This document shows positions 1 to 7,796 of a stretch of DNA of 64,000 bases, piece by piece. The notes below the pieces were generated by a model that was given only the letters and a program-made list of their open reading frames with translations, searched no databases and was not told where the DNA came from. Within the stretch, counting starts at the first letter, position 1. Each line of letters opens with the position of its first letter. The DNA comes from JBGLNJ01 sp034434835 (lineage in GTDB: Bacteria; Chloroflexota; Anaerolineae; Fen-1058), in assembly GCA_034434835.1 (NCBI GenBank), contig DAOTXX010000052.1, forward strand, positions 1 through 64,000, read 5' to 3'. The position numbers and the translations under genes were made by a program.

Positions 1-149
1 GCCGCACCGTGCTCTTTTTCCGAGTGTTTTGGGTCTTTTTGCTCATACTGCCTATCTTACCGCATGAGGCGAAAGAAGCCAAACGCCCCTTGACATCTGA
101 GCGAAAACCTTAACTTGTGACCAATGGCATTAGTGTAAACTTTAGCCCC

Positions 150-198
150 GGAGTGCGGCCTTCAGGCCACGTTTTATGCAGGCTGAAGCCTGCACTCC
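150..198. repeat. Imperfect palindromic intergenic element
   Basis: The ends GGAGTGC (150-156) and GCACTCC (192-198) are perfect inverted repeats. The inner arms GGCCTTCAGG and GGCTGAAGCC are partly complementary, so the whole 49 bp can fold into a long imperfect hairpin. It has no T-tract and does not look like a terminator. A small dispersed palindromic repeat is the likeliest reading, but only one copy was noticed in this window. Confidence 0.5.
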
Positions 199-244
199 AA
201 CCTTAAGTTGACACGCATGATGACCCCAAGACCAGATGGCCTGA

Positions 245-273
245 TTCCGCATTTGGGGGGGGTGTGCTATAAT
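245..273 (+). promoter_or_regulatory. Candidate sigma70-like promoter for the gene at 320
   Basis: A perfect -10 hexamer TATAAT lies at 268-273. A weak -35 (TTCCGC, 245-250) sits 17 bp upstream. The expected start site near 280 leaves a leader of about 40 nt. The -10 is convincing and the -35 is not. Confidence 0.45.
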
Positions 274-319
274 CACCGCCCGGCGGCAGCAGAGCGAATC
301 GTTCAGGACAGGTTTTGAG

Positions 320-1195
320 ATGAATTCCGCGATCTTGCACTCCCTTACCCTCGCGGTGTACATTGGCGGTGCGGTGGCTGTCGCGGTGTTGTTGATCGTC
401 GCGGTGAATTCTTTGCGGCGGGCGCGTACCGGCTCGTACTATGTAGTTCGTGAGGAGGCACGTAGCCGCGGCCTGCGCCTGCTCGGGATCGCGTTGGTGT
501 TGATCCCGGTGACGCTGGGCCTGGGCGCAGCCGCAAATTCTCTTGCTCGTGCAACTCCGCCGGTCACAGCGACGGCGACTCGACGCCCTACTGCTGTGGT
601 CGTTCAGCCTAGCCCCTCGCCTCCGCCGGGGCAGACTCCGCACACAGCTATCCCTGAACTGCCGACCGAGACCCCCACCCCACGTCCAACAGCGACGCCT
701 CTGCCTGTCCCTACAGCGACCGCCTCACCCACGCGCATCCCGCCCACGGATTTGCCGCCGACGTTGCTCACGCCGCTTCCTTCGGCGGTTCCCGCCGCCG
801 AAAACGCCGGCTTTGGGCCGATCCAGTTCGGGTCAGGGTACGTCAACTTTCAGTTGACCGGGGTCGCTGACGTGTTCCCTCTGGACACGCCGATCATCCA
901 TGCGACGTTTTTGGTGCGCAACTTGAATCGCAACGCCACGTGGACGGCTGCCTGGTATCTCGAAGGTAAGTATGTGGCCGGGGATCCGCTGCTGTGGACC
1001 GCTTCGCCGAACACGGTCGGTCACGTTTATTGCGGCGCCCCCTGCTATGGCTCGTCTGGCGGATACAAGCCTGGCAAGTGGGAACTGCGTCTCTATATCG
1101 AGGACCGTTTGTTGCAAAAGGCCACGTTCACCATTTTGAACGTGACCTCCACGCCTACGGCGACTCTGCCGCCGACGGGGACAGTTGAACCATAA
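320..1195 (+). CDS. Membrane-anchored protein with Thr/Pro stalk and extracytoplasmic domain
   Basis: This is a 291-residue protein of unknown function. Two hydrophobic segments (about residues 9-28 and 52-72) flank a short basic loop. A low-complexity Pro/Thr/Ala stalk follows at about 78-160, then a folded C-terminal domain of about 110 residues rich in aromatic residues with two close cysteines (GAPC region). The layout suggests an inner-membrane anchor with a stalk holding the C-terminal domain outside the cell. Similar stalks occur on the proteins at 14246, 57532 and 59238. The domain looks like a beta-sandwich by its alternating pattern, which is inference. A strong terminator follows directly. 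Confidence 0.7.
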   Translation: MNSAILHSLTLAVYIGGAVAVAVLLIVAVNSLRRARTGSYYVVREEARSRGLRLLGIALVLIPVTLGLGAAANSLARATPPVTATATRRPTAVVVQPSPSPPPGQTPHTAIPELPTETPTPRPTATPLPVPTATASPTRIPPTDLPPTLLTPLPSAVPAAENAGFGPIQFGSGYVNFQLTGVADVFPLDTPIIHATFLVRNLNRNATWTAAWYLEGKYVAGDPLLWTASPNTVGHVYCGAPCYGSSGGYKPGKWELRLYIEDRLLQKATFTILNVTSTPTATLPPTGTVEP

Positions 1196-1200
1196 ACACA

Positions 1201-1232
1201 AGCCCCGGTTTCTGAACGAAACCGGGGCTTTT
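1201..1232. terminator. Intrinsic terminator between convergent genes
   Basis: Perfect 12-bp inverted repeat AGCCCCGGTTTC / GAAACCGGGGCT with a 5-nt loop, followed by TTTT on the plus strand. It ends the gene at 320-1195. It may also serve the converging gene at 1274-1825, because the minus-strand flank is moderately T-rich. Confidence 0.85.
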
Positions 1233-1273
1233 CAGACGTTAGCCTCCTGCAAGGTTGCACCCTGCGGGAGGTT

Positions 1274-1825
1274 TCACTTGGGCGCTGGGAATTCCAGGGG
1301 CGGCCCAGGAGTGGCAGTGAAGGAAGGCGTAGCTACTATGCACTGTCCACCATACCGCCGACATTCTAGATCGTTGAGGATGTGGCGCAGTTCACCCAGC
1401 GCGGATGCGACGGCCGGGTTGGCGCTCAGTCTATCCAGGTCTTTGTCGGCATCTGCCAACGCTTCGATAGCGTCGCCGATGTTGATGCCCGGCCGAGCCG
1501 CCGCAGCCAGGTGGCGCAGCGCGCTCTCTGGCACACCGGCAGCCAAAAGCTCGCGATGAATTCGAGTCAGATCATCTGTGGTAGCCGGGTCAACGGCTAC
1601 CATCCCATATGTCCACGTGCTGCGTGTCAGCCCCCAGAATCCCATGACCAGGATCGCCACGATGAACACGATGAGCGTTCCCCAGACCAAAGGACGGGGC
1701 ACTCGAATGCGGCGCGGCTCCCAGTATGCCTCCTCGACCTCCCAGTCCAGTGTCTCATCAGGTATCTCTTCGAGCGGCTGATCGGGAGGCTGGCCTTCCC
1801 AACTGAAAGCGATGGCGGTGTCCAT
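1274..1825 (-). CDS. Small single-pass membrane protein, unknown function
   Basis: This is a 183-residue protein with an acidic, Trp-rich N-terminal part of about 45 residues. A single transmembrane helix follows at about 48-68, and then a helical outer or inner domain of about 100 residues. The ATG at 1825 has a good Shine-Dalgarno site (AGGAG, 9 nt upstream). The segment after the membrane helix is Ala/Leu/Asp-rich and likely alpha-helical, ending in a short Thr/Pro tail. I do not recognise a family. It converges with the stalk protein at 320-1195 and is divergent from the tRNA gene. Confidence 0.65.
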   Translation of the reverse strand: MDTAIAFSWEGQPPDQPLEEIPDETLDWEVEEAYWEPRRIRVPRPLVWGTLIVFIVAILVMGFWGLTRSTWTYGMVAVDPATTDDLTRIHRELLAAGVPESALRHLAAAARPGINIGDAIEALADADKDLDRLSANPAVASALGELRHILNDLECRRYGGQCIVATPSFTATPGPPLEFPAPK

Positions 1826-1901
1826 CTTGGCCCGCTCCTTTCAAGGTTCGTTGTCCTGCTCAAGAGTTTACTCCTGATGACATCTCATGTCAATCAGAAG
1901 T

Positions 1902-1930
1902 TTGACGGCTCGTCCAGATTCAGGTATAAT
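1902..1930 (+). promoter_or_regulatory. Sigma70-like promoter of tRNA-Asn
   Basis: TTGACG at 1902-1907 and TATAAT at 1925-1930 are separated by exactly 17 bp. The predicted start near 1937 is about 9 nt before the mature tRNA 5' end. This is one of the two best promoter matches in the window. Confidence 0.8.
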
Positions 1931-1945
1931 TTCGCACGCTGATAT

Positions 1946-2018
1946 TCCTCAGTAGCTCAATGGGCAGAGCAATCGGCTGTTAACCGATGGGTTCCAGGTT
2001 CGAGTCCTGGCTGAGGAG
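1946..2018 (+). tRNA. tRNA-Asn (anticodon GTT)
   Basis: The acceptor arms TCCTCAG (1946-1952) and CTGAGGA (2011-2017) pair perfectly, with G at the discriminator position (2018). The anticodon stem ATCGG/CCGAT encloses the loop CTGTTAA with anticodon GTT at 1979-1981. The T arm carries the GGTTCGAGTCC signature. The DNA continues with CA rather than CCA, so the 3' CCA is not fully encoded and must be added after transcription. A terminator follows. Confidence 0.95.
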
Positions 2019-2024
2019 CAGCGA

Positions 2025-2055
2025 GGGGAAGGCCAACTTCCCCTTTTTGTTTTTC
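2025..2055 (+). terminator. Intrinsic terminator of tRNA-Asn
   Basis: GGGGAAG (2025-2031) pairs with CTTCCCC (2037-2043), followed by TTTTTGTTTTT. It lies just after the tRNA 3' end. Confidence 0.9.
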
Positions 2056-2095
2056 GCCTTCCTCTCCATCGGCTCAAGGTGGGATGGCAAGAGGG

Positions 2096-2123
2096 TTGCG
2101 TCCTGCGTCGTCTGGTGTAGAAT
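2096..2123 (+). promoter_or_regulatory. Candidate promoter of the tricorn gene
   Basis: TTGCGT (2096-2101) and TAGAAT (2118-2123) are 16 bp apart. The start site near 2130 would give a short leader before the Shine-Dalgarno site at 2143-2152. Confidence 0.5.
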
Positions 2124-2155
2124 CATCCCGGTCCGAATGTGCAAAGGAGAGGTGT

Positions 2156-5100
2156 ATGCCCGGTTACTATCGTTTTCCCACGATTCACGCTGACTCGATC
2201 GTGTTTGCCTGCGAGGACGATCTGTGGACTGTGCCGGCAAGCGGCGGCCTTGCACGGCGGTTGACCTCCAACCTGGGCGAGGCGACGCGCCCCTGGCTTT
2301 CGCCCGATGGCACGTGGCTGGCGTTCGTCGGCTACGAAGAAGGCCAGGCCGAGATCTATCTCATGCCCTCGGTGGGCGGGCAGGCGCGGCGGCTCACGTT
2401 CATGGGAAGTGAGTTCTGTCACACGGCAGGATGGACGCCCGAGGGCAAGATTGTGTTTGCCAACAACGCGGGTCAGCCATTCCGAGACCTGATGTACCTT
2501 TACACGGTGGATGTCGAGGGCAATCCACCTCAACGTCTCAACATGGGCCCGGCGCGAGCTATCTCGTTCGGGCCGAACGGCGGGATGGTGATCGGTCGTA
2601 ACACAGCCGATCCGGCGAGATGGAAACGCTATCGAGGCGGGACAGCGGGACAGCTCTGGATAGACGAAAAAGGCGACGGCAACTTTCGCCCGTTGATTGA
2701 ACTCAACGGCAACCTCGCTGCGCCGATGTGGATCGGCGACCGCATCTACTTTATCTCCGATCACGAGGGTATCGGCAACCTGTATTCCTGTTTGCCTTCT
2801 GGCCAAGACCTGCGCCGCCATACGGATCACAGTGACTTTTACGCTCGCAATCCCTCGACCGATGGCAGACGCATCGTCTATCATGCTGGAGCCGACCTGT
2901 ATCGGTATGAGCTTGCGACCGACACAAGTGCGCAGATTCCAATCGAGTTTCACTCGCCGCAGACGCAACGCAATCGCAAGTTCGTCAGCGCGGCGCGTTA
3001 CCTGGACGATTGGACCCTTCATCCCAAAGGCCACATGACCGCGATCACAACGCGCGGCAAACTGTTCACGTTTGCCAACTGGGAAGGCGCGGTGCGACCG
3101 TATGGCGAGCCGGATGGCGTGCGCTATCGTCTGGCTGAGTGGCTGAATGACGGCGAGCGCTTGATCGCGGTGACGGATGCAGGCGGCGAAGAATCGTTCG
3201 TCATCTTGCACCCGGACCGGGACCCGGAGGTGCTGACCGGATTGGACATTGGCCGGCCGGAGGCGATTGCCGTCAACCCGAAAAGAGACCAGATCGTCTT
3301 TAGCAATCATCGTTACGAACTGATCGCTCTTGACCTGGCGAGCCGCGCTCTGCGCGTGATCGATCGCGGCAAGTCGGCGCCCATTGCCGGGTTCGATTGG
3401 TCGCCCGATGGCGAGTGGGTAGCGTATAGCGTCTCGACCTCGCTGCAGGTCATGGTGATCAAACTCTGGAGGGCCAGCACGGGCGAGACGTTCCAGATCA
3501 CGCGGCCTGTTCTCCGCGATGTTGCTCCTGTGTTTGATCCGGACGGCAAATATTTGTATTTTGTCTCATACCGCACCTTTGACCCGGTCTATGACAATCT
3601 GCACTTTGACCTGAATTTTCCGCGTGGGATGAAGCCATATCTTGTCACGCTGCAAAGGGATTTGCCCTCGCCGTTCATCCCGGTACCCAAGCCGCTGGAA
3701 GAGAAAAAGAAGGAGGACGACAAGAAGCAGAACGACGAGTCTGAAAAAAGTGTCGAGTCCGGTGACAAGCAAGCCGAAGAAAAGCCGATCCAGATCGATC
3801 TCGACGGCATCGAGACGCGCATCGTCGAGTTCCCGATCTCCGAAGGCCTGTACGGGCGCGTGCGCGGCCTTTACAAAGGCAAAGTGCTGTATTCGCGCTA
3901 TCCCGTCGAAGGCTCGCTCGATCGGCCCTGGCTGCCGGAAGAGCCGCCTGCCAGAGGCACCCTGCTGGTTTACGATTTAGACGAGCACAAGGAAGAAACG
4001 CTCCTGTCTGGCCTCAGCGATTTTGATCTCTCGCGCGACCACAAGACGATGATCTACCGGGCGGGCAATCGTCTGCGCGTCCTCAAGGCGGGTGAAAAGC
4101 CCGGCGCCAATGGGGACGAAAGCCCCAGCCGCAAAAGTGGCTGGCTCGACCTGAGCCGGGTCAAAGTGTCGGTCGTGCCGGGCGCCGAATGGCGACAGAT
4201 GTTCCGCGAGGCGTGGCGTTTGCAGCGCGATCAATTCTGGACGCCGGACATGTCCAACGTGGATTGGCTGGCGATTCACGATCGCTACTTGCCACTGGTG
4301 GATCGCGTGAGCAGCCGCTCCGAGTTTTCAGACCTGATGTGGGAGATGCAGGGCGAGCTGGGCACGTCGCACTGCTATGAGCTGGGCGGCGACTATCGCC
4401 CGGAGCCGCATTACGATCCAGGCTATTTGGGCGCGGATTTCGAATACGACGCGGCGACCGAAAGCTGGCGTATCACGCACATCGTGCGGGGCGACCCCTG
4501 GGATGAAAAGGCCGATTCGCCGCTCAACAAGCCGGGTCTCAACATCCGGGTGGGTGACCGGCTGGTCGCGATCAATGGGCGCAAGCTCTCCCTCGCCCTT
4601 CCGCCTGAAGCCTGCCTGGTCAACCTGGCCGAAAGTGAGGTCACGTTGACCATCGCGGGTCAGCCTTCCGAAAGCTCCGAGCGTTCGGAAGGCTCGGGCA
4701 TACGCACCGTCACCGTCAAAACCCTGCGGAACGAAATGCCGGCGCGCTACCGCGAGTGGGTCGAGCGCAATCGCCAGCGCGTCCACGCAGCGACGGGCGG
4801 GCGTGTCGGCTACGTCCATGTTCCGGACATGGGGCCACGTGGTTATGCCGAATTCCATCGCGGTTTTTTGGCCGAAGTGGACCGCGAAGGTTTGATCGTG
4901 GACGTTCGCTTCAACGGCGGCGGGCACGTTTCCTCGCTCATTTTGGAAAAGCTCGCGCGGCGGCGCATCGGCTACGACACCTCGCGTTGGGGTCAAGAGC
5001 CTCAGCCGTATCCGCCTGAATCGGTGCTAGGCCCCATGGTCGCGCTGACCAACGAGCAGGCCGGTTCCGATGGGGATATTTTTTCGCATGGCTTCAAGAT

Positions 5101-5425
5101 GCTCAAGCTCGGGCCGCTGTTGGGCAAGCGCACGTGGGGCGGCGTCATCGGCATCTGGCCGCGGCACTCGCTGGTGGATGGCACCGTCACGACTCAGCCC
5201 GAATTCTCGTTCTGGTTCACCGACGTGGGTTGGGGCGTGGAGAACTATGGCGTGGACCCCGACATCGAAATAGACAACGCGCCGCAGGATTACGCGCGCG
5301 GTATAGATGCGCAGCTCGAGCGCGCCCTTGAAGAAATCCAAAGACTCATGGCGGCCAACCCGCCCAAGCTGCCCGAGTTCAAAGACAAGCCCAGCCGCGC
5401 ACTGCCCAAATTGCCCGCGCGTTAA
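2156..5425 (+). CDS. Tricorn protease homolog (S41 family)
   Basis: Tricorn is a large cytoplasmic peptidase that trims oligopeptides released by proteasome-like proteases. From the ATG at 2156, which has a strong Shine-Dalgarno site (AAAGGAGAGG), the product is 1089 aa, close to the archaeal enzyme. The order is an N-terminal beta-propeller, a second propeller, a helical core domain C1, a PDZ domain (about 760-850) and a C-terminal core C2. The catalytic set is visible: Ser738-His739 in ELGTSHCYE, nucleophile Ser971 with Asp972 in AGSDGD, and Glu1029 in ENYGVDPD. A long Lys/Glu linker (about 510-545) joins the propellers. The PDZ part contains an in-frame palindromic insertion at 4662-4694. 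An upstream in-frame start at 2084 lacks a ribosome-binding site. Confidence 0.93.
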   Translation: MPGYYRFPTIHADSIVFACEDDLWTVPASGGLARRLTSNLGEATRPWLSPDGTWLAFVGYEEGQAEIYLMPSVGGQARRLTFMGSEFCHTAGWTPEGKIVFANNAGQPFRDLMYLYTVDVEGNPPQRLNMGPARAISFGPNGGMVIGRNTADPARWKRYRGGTAGQLWIDEKGDGNFRPLIELNGNLAAPMWIGDRIYFISDHEGIGNLYSCLPSGQDLRRHTDHSDFYARNPSTDGRRIVYHAGADLYRYELATDTSAQIPIEFHSPQTQRNRKFVSAARYLDDWTLHPKGHMTAITTRGKLFTFANWEGAVRPYGEPDGVRYRLAEWLNDGERLIAVTDAGGEESFVILHPDRDPEVLTGLDIGRPEAIAVNPKRDQIVFSNHRYELIALDLASRALRVIDRGKSAPIAGFDWSPDGEWVAYSVSTSLQVMVIKLWRASTGETFQITRPVLRDVAPVFDPDGKYLYFVSYRTFDPVYDNLHFDLNFPRGMKPYLVTLQRDLPSPFIPVPKPLEEKKKEDDKKQNDESEKSVESGDKQAEEKPIQIDLDGIETRIVEFPISEGLYGRVRGLYKGKVLYSRYPVEGSLDRPWLPEEPPARGTLLVYDLDEHKEETLLSGLSDFDLSRDHKTMIYRAGNRLRVLKAGEKPGANGDESPSRKSGWLDLSRVKVSVVPGAEWRQMFREAWRLQRDQFWTPDMSNVDWLAIHDRYLPLVDRVSSRSEFSDLMWEMQGELGTSHCYELGGDYRPEPHYDPGYLGADFEYDAATESWRITHIVRGDPWDEKADSPLNKPGLNIRVGDRLVAINGRKLSLALPPEACLVNLAESEVTLTIAGQPSESSERSEGSGIRTVTVKTLRNEMPARYREWVERNRQRVHAATGGRVGYVHVPDMGPRGYAEFHRGFLAEVDREGLIVDVRFNGGGHVSSLILEKLARRRIGYDTSRWGQEPQPYPPESVLGPMVALTNEQAGSDGDIFSHGFKMLKLGPLLGKRTWGGVIGIWPRHSLVDGTVTTQPEFSFWFTDVGWGVENYGVDPDIEIDNAPQDYARGIDAQLERALEEIQRLMAANPPKLPEFKDKPSRALPKLPAR
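4662..4694. repeat. Perfect inverted repeat inside the tricorn coding region
   Basis: AGCCTTCCGAA (4662-4672) and TTCGGAAGGCT (4684-4694) form an 11-bp perfect inverted repeat around an 11-nt loop. It lies in frame in the PDZ part of tricorn and encodes a Ser/Glu-rich loop (SESSERSEGSG), typical of a small palindromic insertion tolerated at a surface loop. Confidence 0.6.
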
Positions 5426-5531
5426 TACCCAGTACCCAATACCCAATCTCTAGTCTTCGATCCCCATCCGAGTCCCTTGAATATCAGGTATTCAGTATTA
5501 GGTATTGGGAGCGGAGATTTGAAATTTGAAA
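5426..5531. repeat. Degenerate tandem 7-mer repeats downstream of tricorn
   Basis: From the tricorn stop onward the DNA falls into phased 7-mers: AATACCC, AGTACCC, AATACCC, AATCTCT, AGTCTTC. Later come GGTATTC, AGTATTA, GGTATTG and finally GAGATTT, GAAATTT, GAAATTC. The first and middle sets are partly complementary and could fold. Confidence 0.6.
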
Positions 5532-5547
5532 TTCTCTGTGGTATCAT
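5519..5547 (+). promoter_or_regulatory. Candidate promoter of the roadblock gene
   Basis: TTGAAA (5519-5524) and TATCAT (5542-5547) have a 17-bp spacer. The -35 lies within the 7-mer repeats. The predicted start near 5554 leaves about 35 nt before the ATG at 5589. Confidence 0.55.
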
Positions 5548-5588
5548 AGCGGGCGTTTTGGCCCCCATTCCTGTACGAGGAGCTGCAC

Positions 5589-5960
5589 ATGCCAAAATCA
5601 CGCACCGAGCAAATGGTCGAACGACTGCGAGATTTGCAGGCCAGTTCTGGGGATATTCAGGGTTCGGCAGTGGTTTCGGTGGACGGCCTCATCATGGCTT
5701 CGTCGCTGCCCGCTGGAGTGGAGGAAGACCGCGTCTCGGCCATGTCGGCGGCAATGCTCAGCTTGGGCGAGCGTATCGCAGGCGAGTTGGGCCGGGGCGT
5801 GCTCGACCAGGTTTTCATTCATGGCAAGACTGGCTACGTCGTGCTGATGTCGGTCGGTGAAGATGCAGTGCTCACCGTGCTGGCTCGTGAGCAGGCCAAG
5901 CTGGGTCTGATCATGTTGGATATGCGCCGCGCCGCCGAGGACTTGTCGAAACTGGTCTAG
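5589..5960 (+). CDS. Roadblock/LC7 domain protein
   Basis: This 123-residue cytoplasmic protein has the alpha/beta fold pattern of roadblock/LC7 (MglB-like) proteins. An N-terminal helix is followed by GSAVVSVDGLIMASSLP, a central helix starting DRVSAMSAAMLSLGERIA, a strand region ending GYVVLMSVG, and a final helix with RRAAEDLSKL. Family members dimerise and regulate small Ras-like GTPases in polarity or motility. No GTPase gene is next to it here, so its partner is unknown. The start has a good Shine-Dalgarno site (GAGGAG, 6 nt upstream). Confidence 0.88.
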   Translation: MPKSRTEQMVERLRDLQASSGDIQGSAVVSVDGLIMASSLPAGVEEDRVSAMSAAMLSLGERIAGELGRGVLDQVFIHGKTGYVVLMSVGEDAVLTVLAREQAKLGLIMLDMRRAAEDLSKLV

Positions 5961-5969
5961 CCGGAGGCA

Positions 5970-5997
5970 GGTAGCGGATAGCAAACGGCGGATGGCC
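5970..5997. repeat. Short run of degenerate 7-mers
   Basis: GGTAGCG, GATAGCA, AACGGCG and GATGGCC follow each other in 7-bp phase just after the roadblock gene. This resembles the other 7-mer tracts but is more degenerate. Confidence 0.35.
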
Positions 5998-6086
5998 GCT
6001 TCGCGTGGCGGAGAGACGATGACAGAACAAGTCATCGGGCGCATGTCTTGCGCCCGTGTCAAGCCAATCGAACAACCGCAACTTTT

Positions 6087-6121
6087 GGTGGGGAGTGTCG
6101 CCCAAGGGCGAACTCCCCACC
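6087..6121 (+). promoter_or_regulatory. Long hairpin in the pyrG leader
   Basis: GGTGGGGAGT (6087-6096) pairs with ACTCCCCACC (6112-6121), and inside it TCGCCC pairs with GGGCGA. The result is a roughly 15-bp stem with one bulged base. A weak T-rich run (GTCTTTAT) follows, then the pyrG Shine-Dalgarno site ten bases later. It could be an attenuator-type leader or simply a dispersed palindromic repeat. Confidence 0.5.
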
Positions 6122-6145
6122 AGTCTTTATAGGAAGGAGCGAGTC

Positions 6146-7759
6146 ATGCCGACGAAATACATTTTCTGCACTGGGGGGGTCGTGTCGTCCGTCGGCAAAG
6201 GCGTGACGGCGGCGTCCATCGGGCGCGTGCTCAAGAGCCGCGGACAGCGCGTGAGCATCCAAAAGCTCGACCCATACATCAACGTGGACCCTGGCACCAT
6301 GTCACCCTATCAACATGGCGAGGTGTTCGTCACCGAAGACGGCGCAGAAACCGACCTCGACCTGGGCCACTATGAACGATTCATTGACGAGAACCTCACG
6401 CGCGCCAGCAATGTCACGACCGGCCAGGTCTATGCCGAAGTGATCAGCAGTGAGCGTCGTGGTGATTACCTGGGTGGCACGATCCAGGTTGTCCCGCACA
6501 TCACCAATGAGATCAAGCGGCGTATTGGCTTGGTCGCCCGCACGACGAACGCCGATGTTGTCATCGTCGAAGTCGGTGGGACCGTGGGCGACATTGAAGG
6601 TCTGCCGTTCCTTGAAGCGATCCGTCAGATGCGCAAGGATGTAGGTCGAGACAACACGATGTACATTCACGTCACGCTCTTGCCCTATGTCGGCGCGACG
6701 GGTGAGATCAAGACCAAGCCCACGCAGCACAGCGTCAAAGAGCTGCGCGGCATCGGTATCCAGCCAGACATGATCGTCGCCCGCGCCGATCGGCCCGTCA
6801 GTGATGCGCTCAAGGACAAGATCTCGCTGTTCTGCGATGTCGAGCCGCGCGCCGTCGTGCCGATGGTGACGGTGCAGACGATCTATGAGATTCCACTTTT
6901 GCTCGAACAGATAGGCGTGGGCGATTTCATCGCGCAACGGCTTGAATTGCCAGCAGCAGCCCAGCCGGACCTTGCCGACTGGCGTGTGATGGTCGAGAGG
7001 ATGCTCCAACCCAAGGAGGCGCTGCCGGTTGCGCTGGTGGGCAAGTATGTTGAGCTGCAAGATGCTTACCTCAGTGTGCGCGAGGCGCTGATGCACGCGG
7101 GGGTCGCTCACGGTCTTGACGTGCAGATCGAATGGGTCAGCTCGGAAGAACTCGAACGGGGTCGCGGGATAGAGCGTCTGGGAAAGGTGGCGGGCATCGT
7201 CGTGCCGGGCGGTTTTGGTTATCGTGGCATCGAAGGCAAGATCATCGCCGCGCGCTTTGCCCGCACACATCGAGTGCCCTATCTGGGTCTGTGCCTGGGA
7301 ATGCAGGTGATGACGATCGAGCTGGCGCGCGCGGTCATGGGCGACGAGACTGCCAATAGCACCGAGTTCGATCACTCGACGCCTCATCCGGTGATTGACC
7401 TGATGCCCGATCAGCGCGACATCGCCGACATGGGCGGAACGATGCGGCTGGGCACGTATCCGTGCGAGCTGGTCCCCGGCACTCGCGCGCGCGCGGCCTA
7501 TGGCATCTCGCACACCGACGAGCGTCACCGCCATCGCTTTGAATTCAACAATGCCTACCGTGACCTGCTCACCAAGAATGGTTTGGTGCTGTCGGGCCTT
7601 TCGCCGGATGGGCGATTGGTGGAAATTGCCGAGATCGCCGATCATCCGTTTATGGTCGGCTCGCAATTCCATCCCGAGTTCAAGAGTCGCCCGAACCGGC
7701 CCCACCCGCTGTTCAAAGCCTTTGTCGAGGCGGCCGCCGCGCGATTGGATCGTGTCTGA
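6146..7759 (+). CDS. pyrG: CTP synthase
   Basis: It makes CTP from UTP, ATP and glutamine in the cytoplasm. The 537-residue product has the normal length. The N-terminal synthase domain opens with IFCTGGVVSSVGKG and includes GGTIQVVPHITNEIK. The C-terminal class I glutaminase domain carries the nucleophile Cys383 (LGLCLGMQ) and the His509/Glu511 pair in SQFHPEF. The ATG at 6146 is preceded by AGGAAGGAG. An earlier in-frame start at 6056 would add 30 residues not found in the family and overlaps the leader hairpin. CTP is also the donor for the CDP-hexose genes at 46-49 kb. Confidence 0.97.
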   Translation: MPTKYIFCTGGVVSSVGKGVTAASIGRVLKSRGQRVSIQKLDPYINVDPGTMSPYQHGEVFVTEDGAETDLDLGHYERFIDENLTRASNVTTGQVYAEVISSERRGDYLGGTIQVVPHITNEIKRRIGLVARTTNADVVIVEVGGTVGDIEGLPFLEAIRQMRKDVGRDNTMYIHVTLLPYVGATGEIKTKPTQHSVKELRGIGIQPDMIVARADRPVSDALKDKISLFCDVEPRAVVPMVTVQTIYEIPLLLEQIGVGDFIAQRLELPAAAQPDLADWRVMVERMLQPKEALPVALVGKYVELQDAYLSVREALMHAGVAHGLDVQIEWVSSEELERGRGIERLGKVAGIVVPGGFGYRGIEGKIIAARFARTHRVPYLGLCLGMQVMTIELARAVMGDETANSTEFDHSTPHPVIDLMPDQRDIADMGGTMRLGTYPCELVPGTRARAAYGISHTDERHRHRFEFNNAYRDLLTKNGLVLSGLSPDGRLVEIAEIADHPFMVGSQFHPEFKSRPNRPHPLFKAFVEAAAARLDRV

Positions 7760-7796
7760 TTTGCAGTCAACACCTCCGCAAAAGGTCAGGGGAGCC

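Larger units (their letters stand above)
1..319. other. Intergenic stretch with no recognisable gene
   Basis: I see no convincing coding region here on either strand. The stretch holds an imperfect palindrome at 150-198 and a candidate promoter just upstream of the gene at 320. Both are listed separately. Confidence 0.6.

Noticed and set aside
2123..3310. Open frame of 395 codons antisense to tricorn
   Set aside because: The sense strand has clear catalytic motifs and a strong ribosome site; the antisense product shows no recognisable domain.
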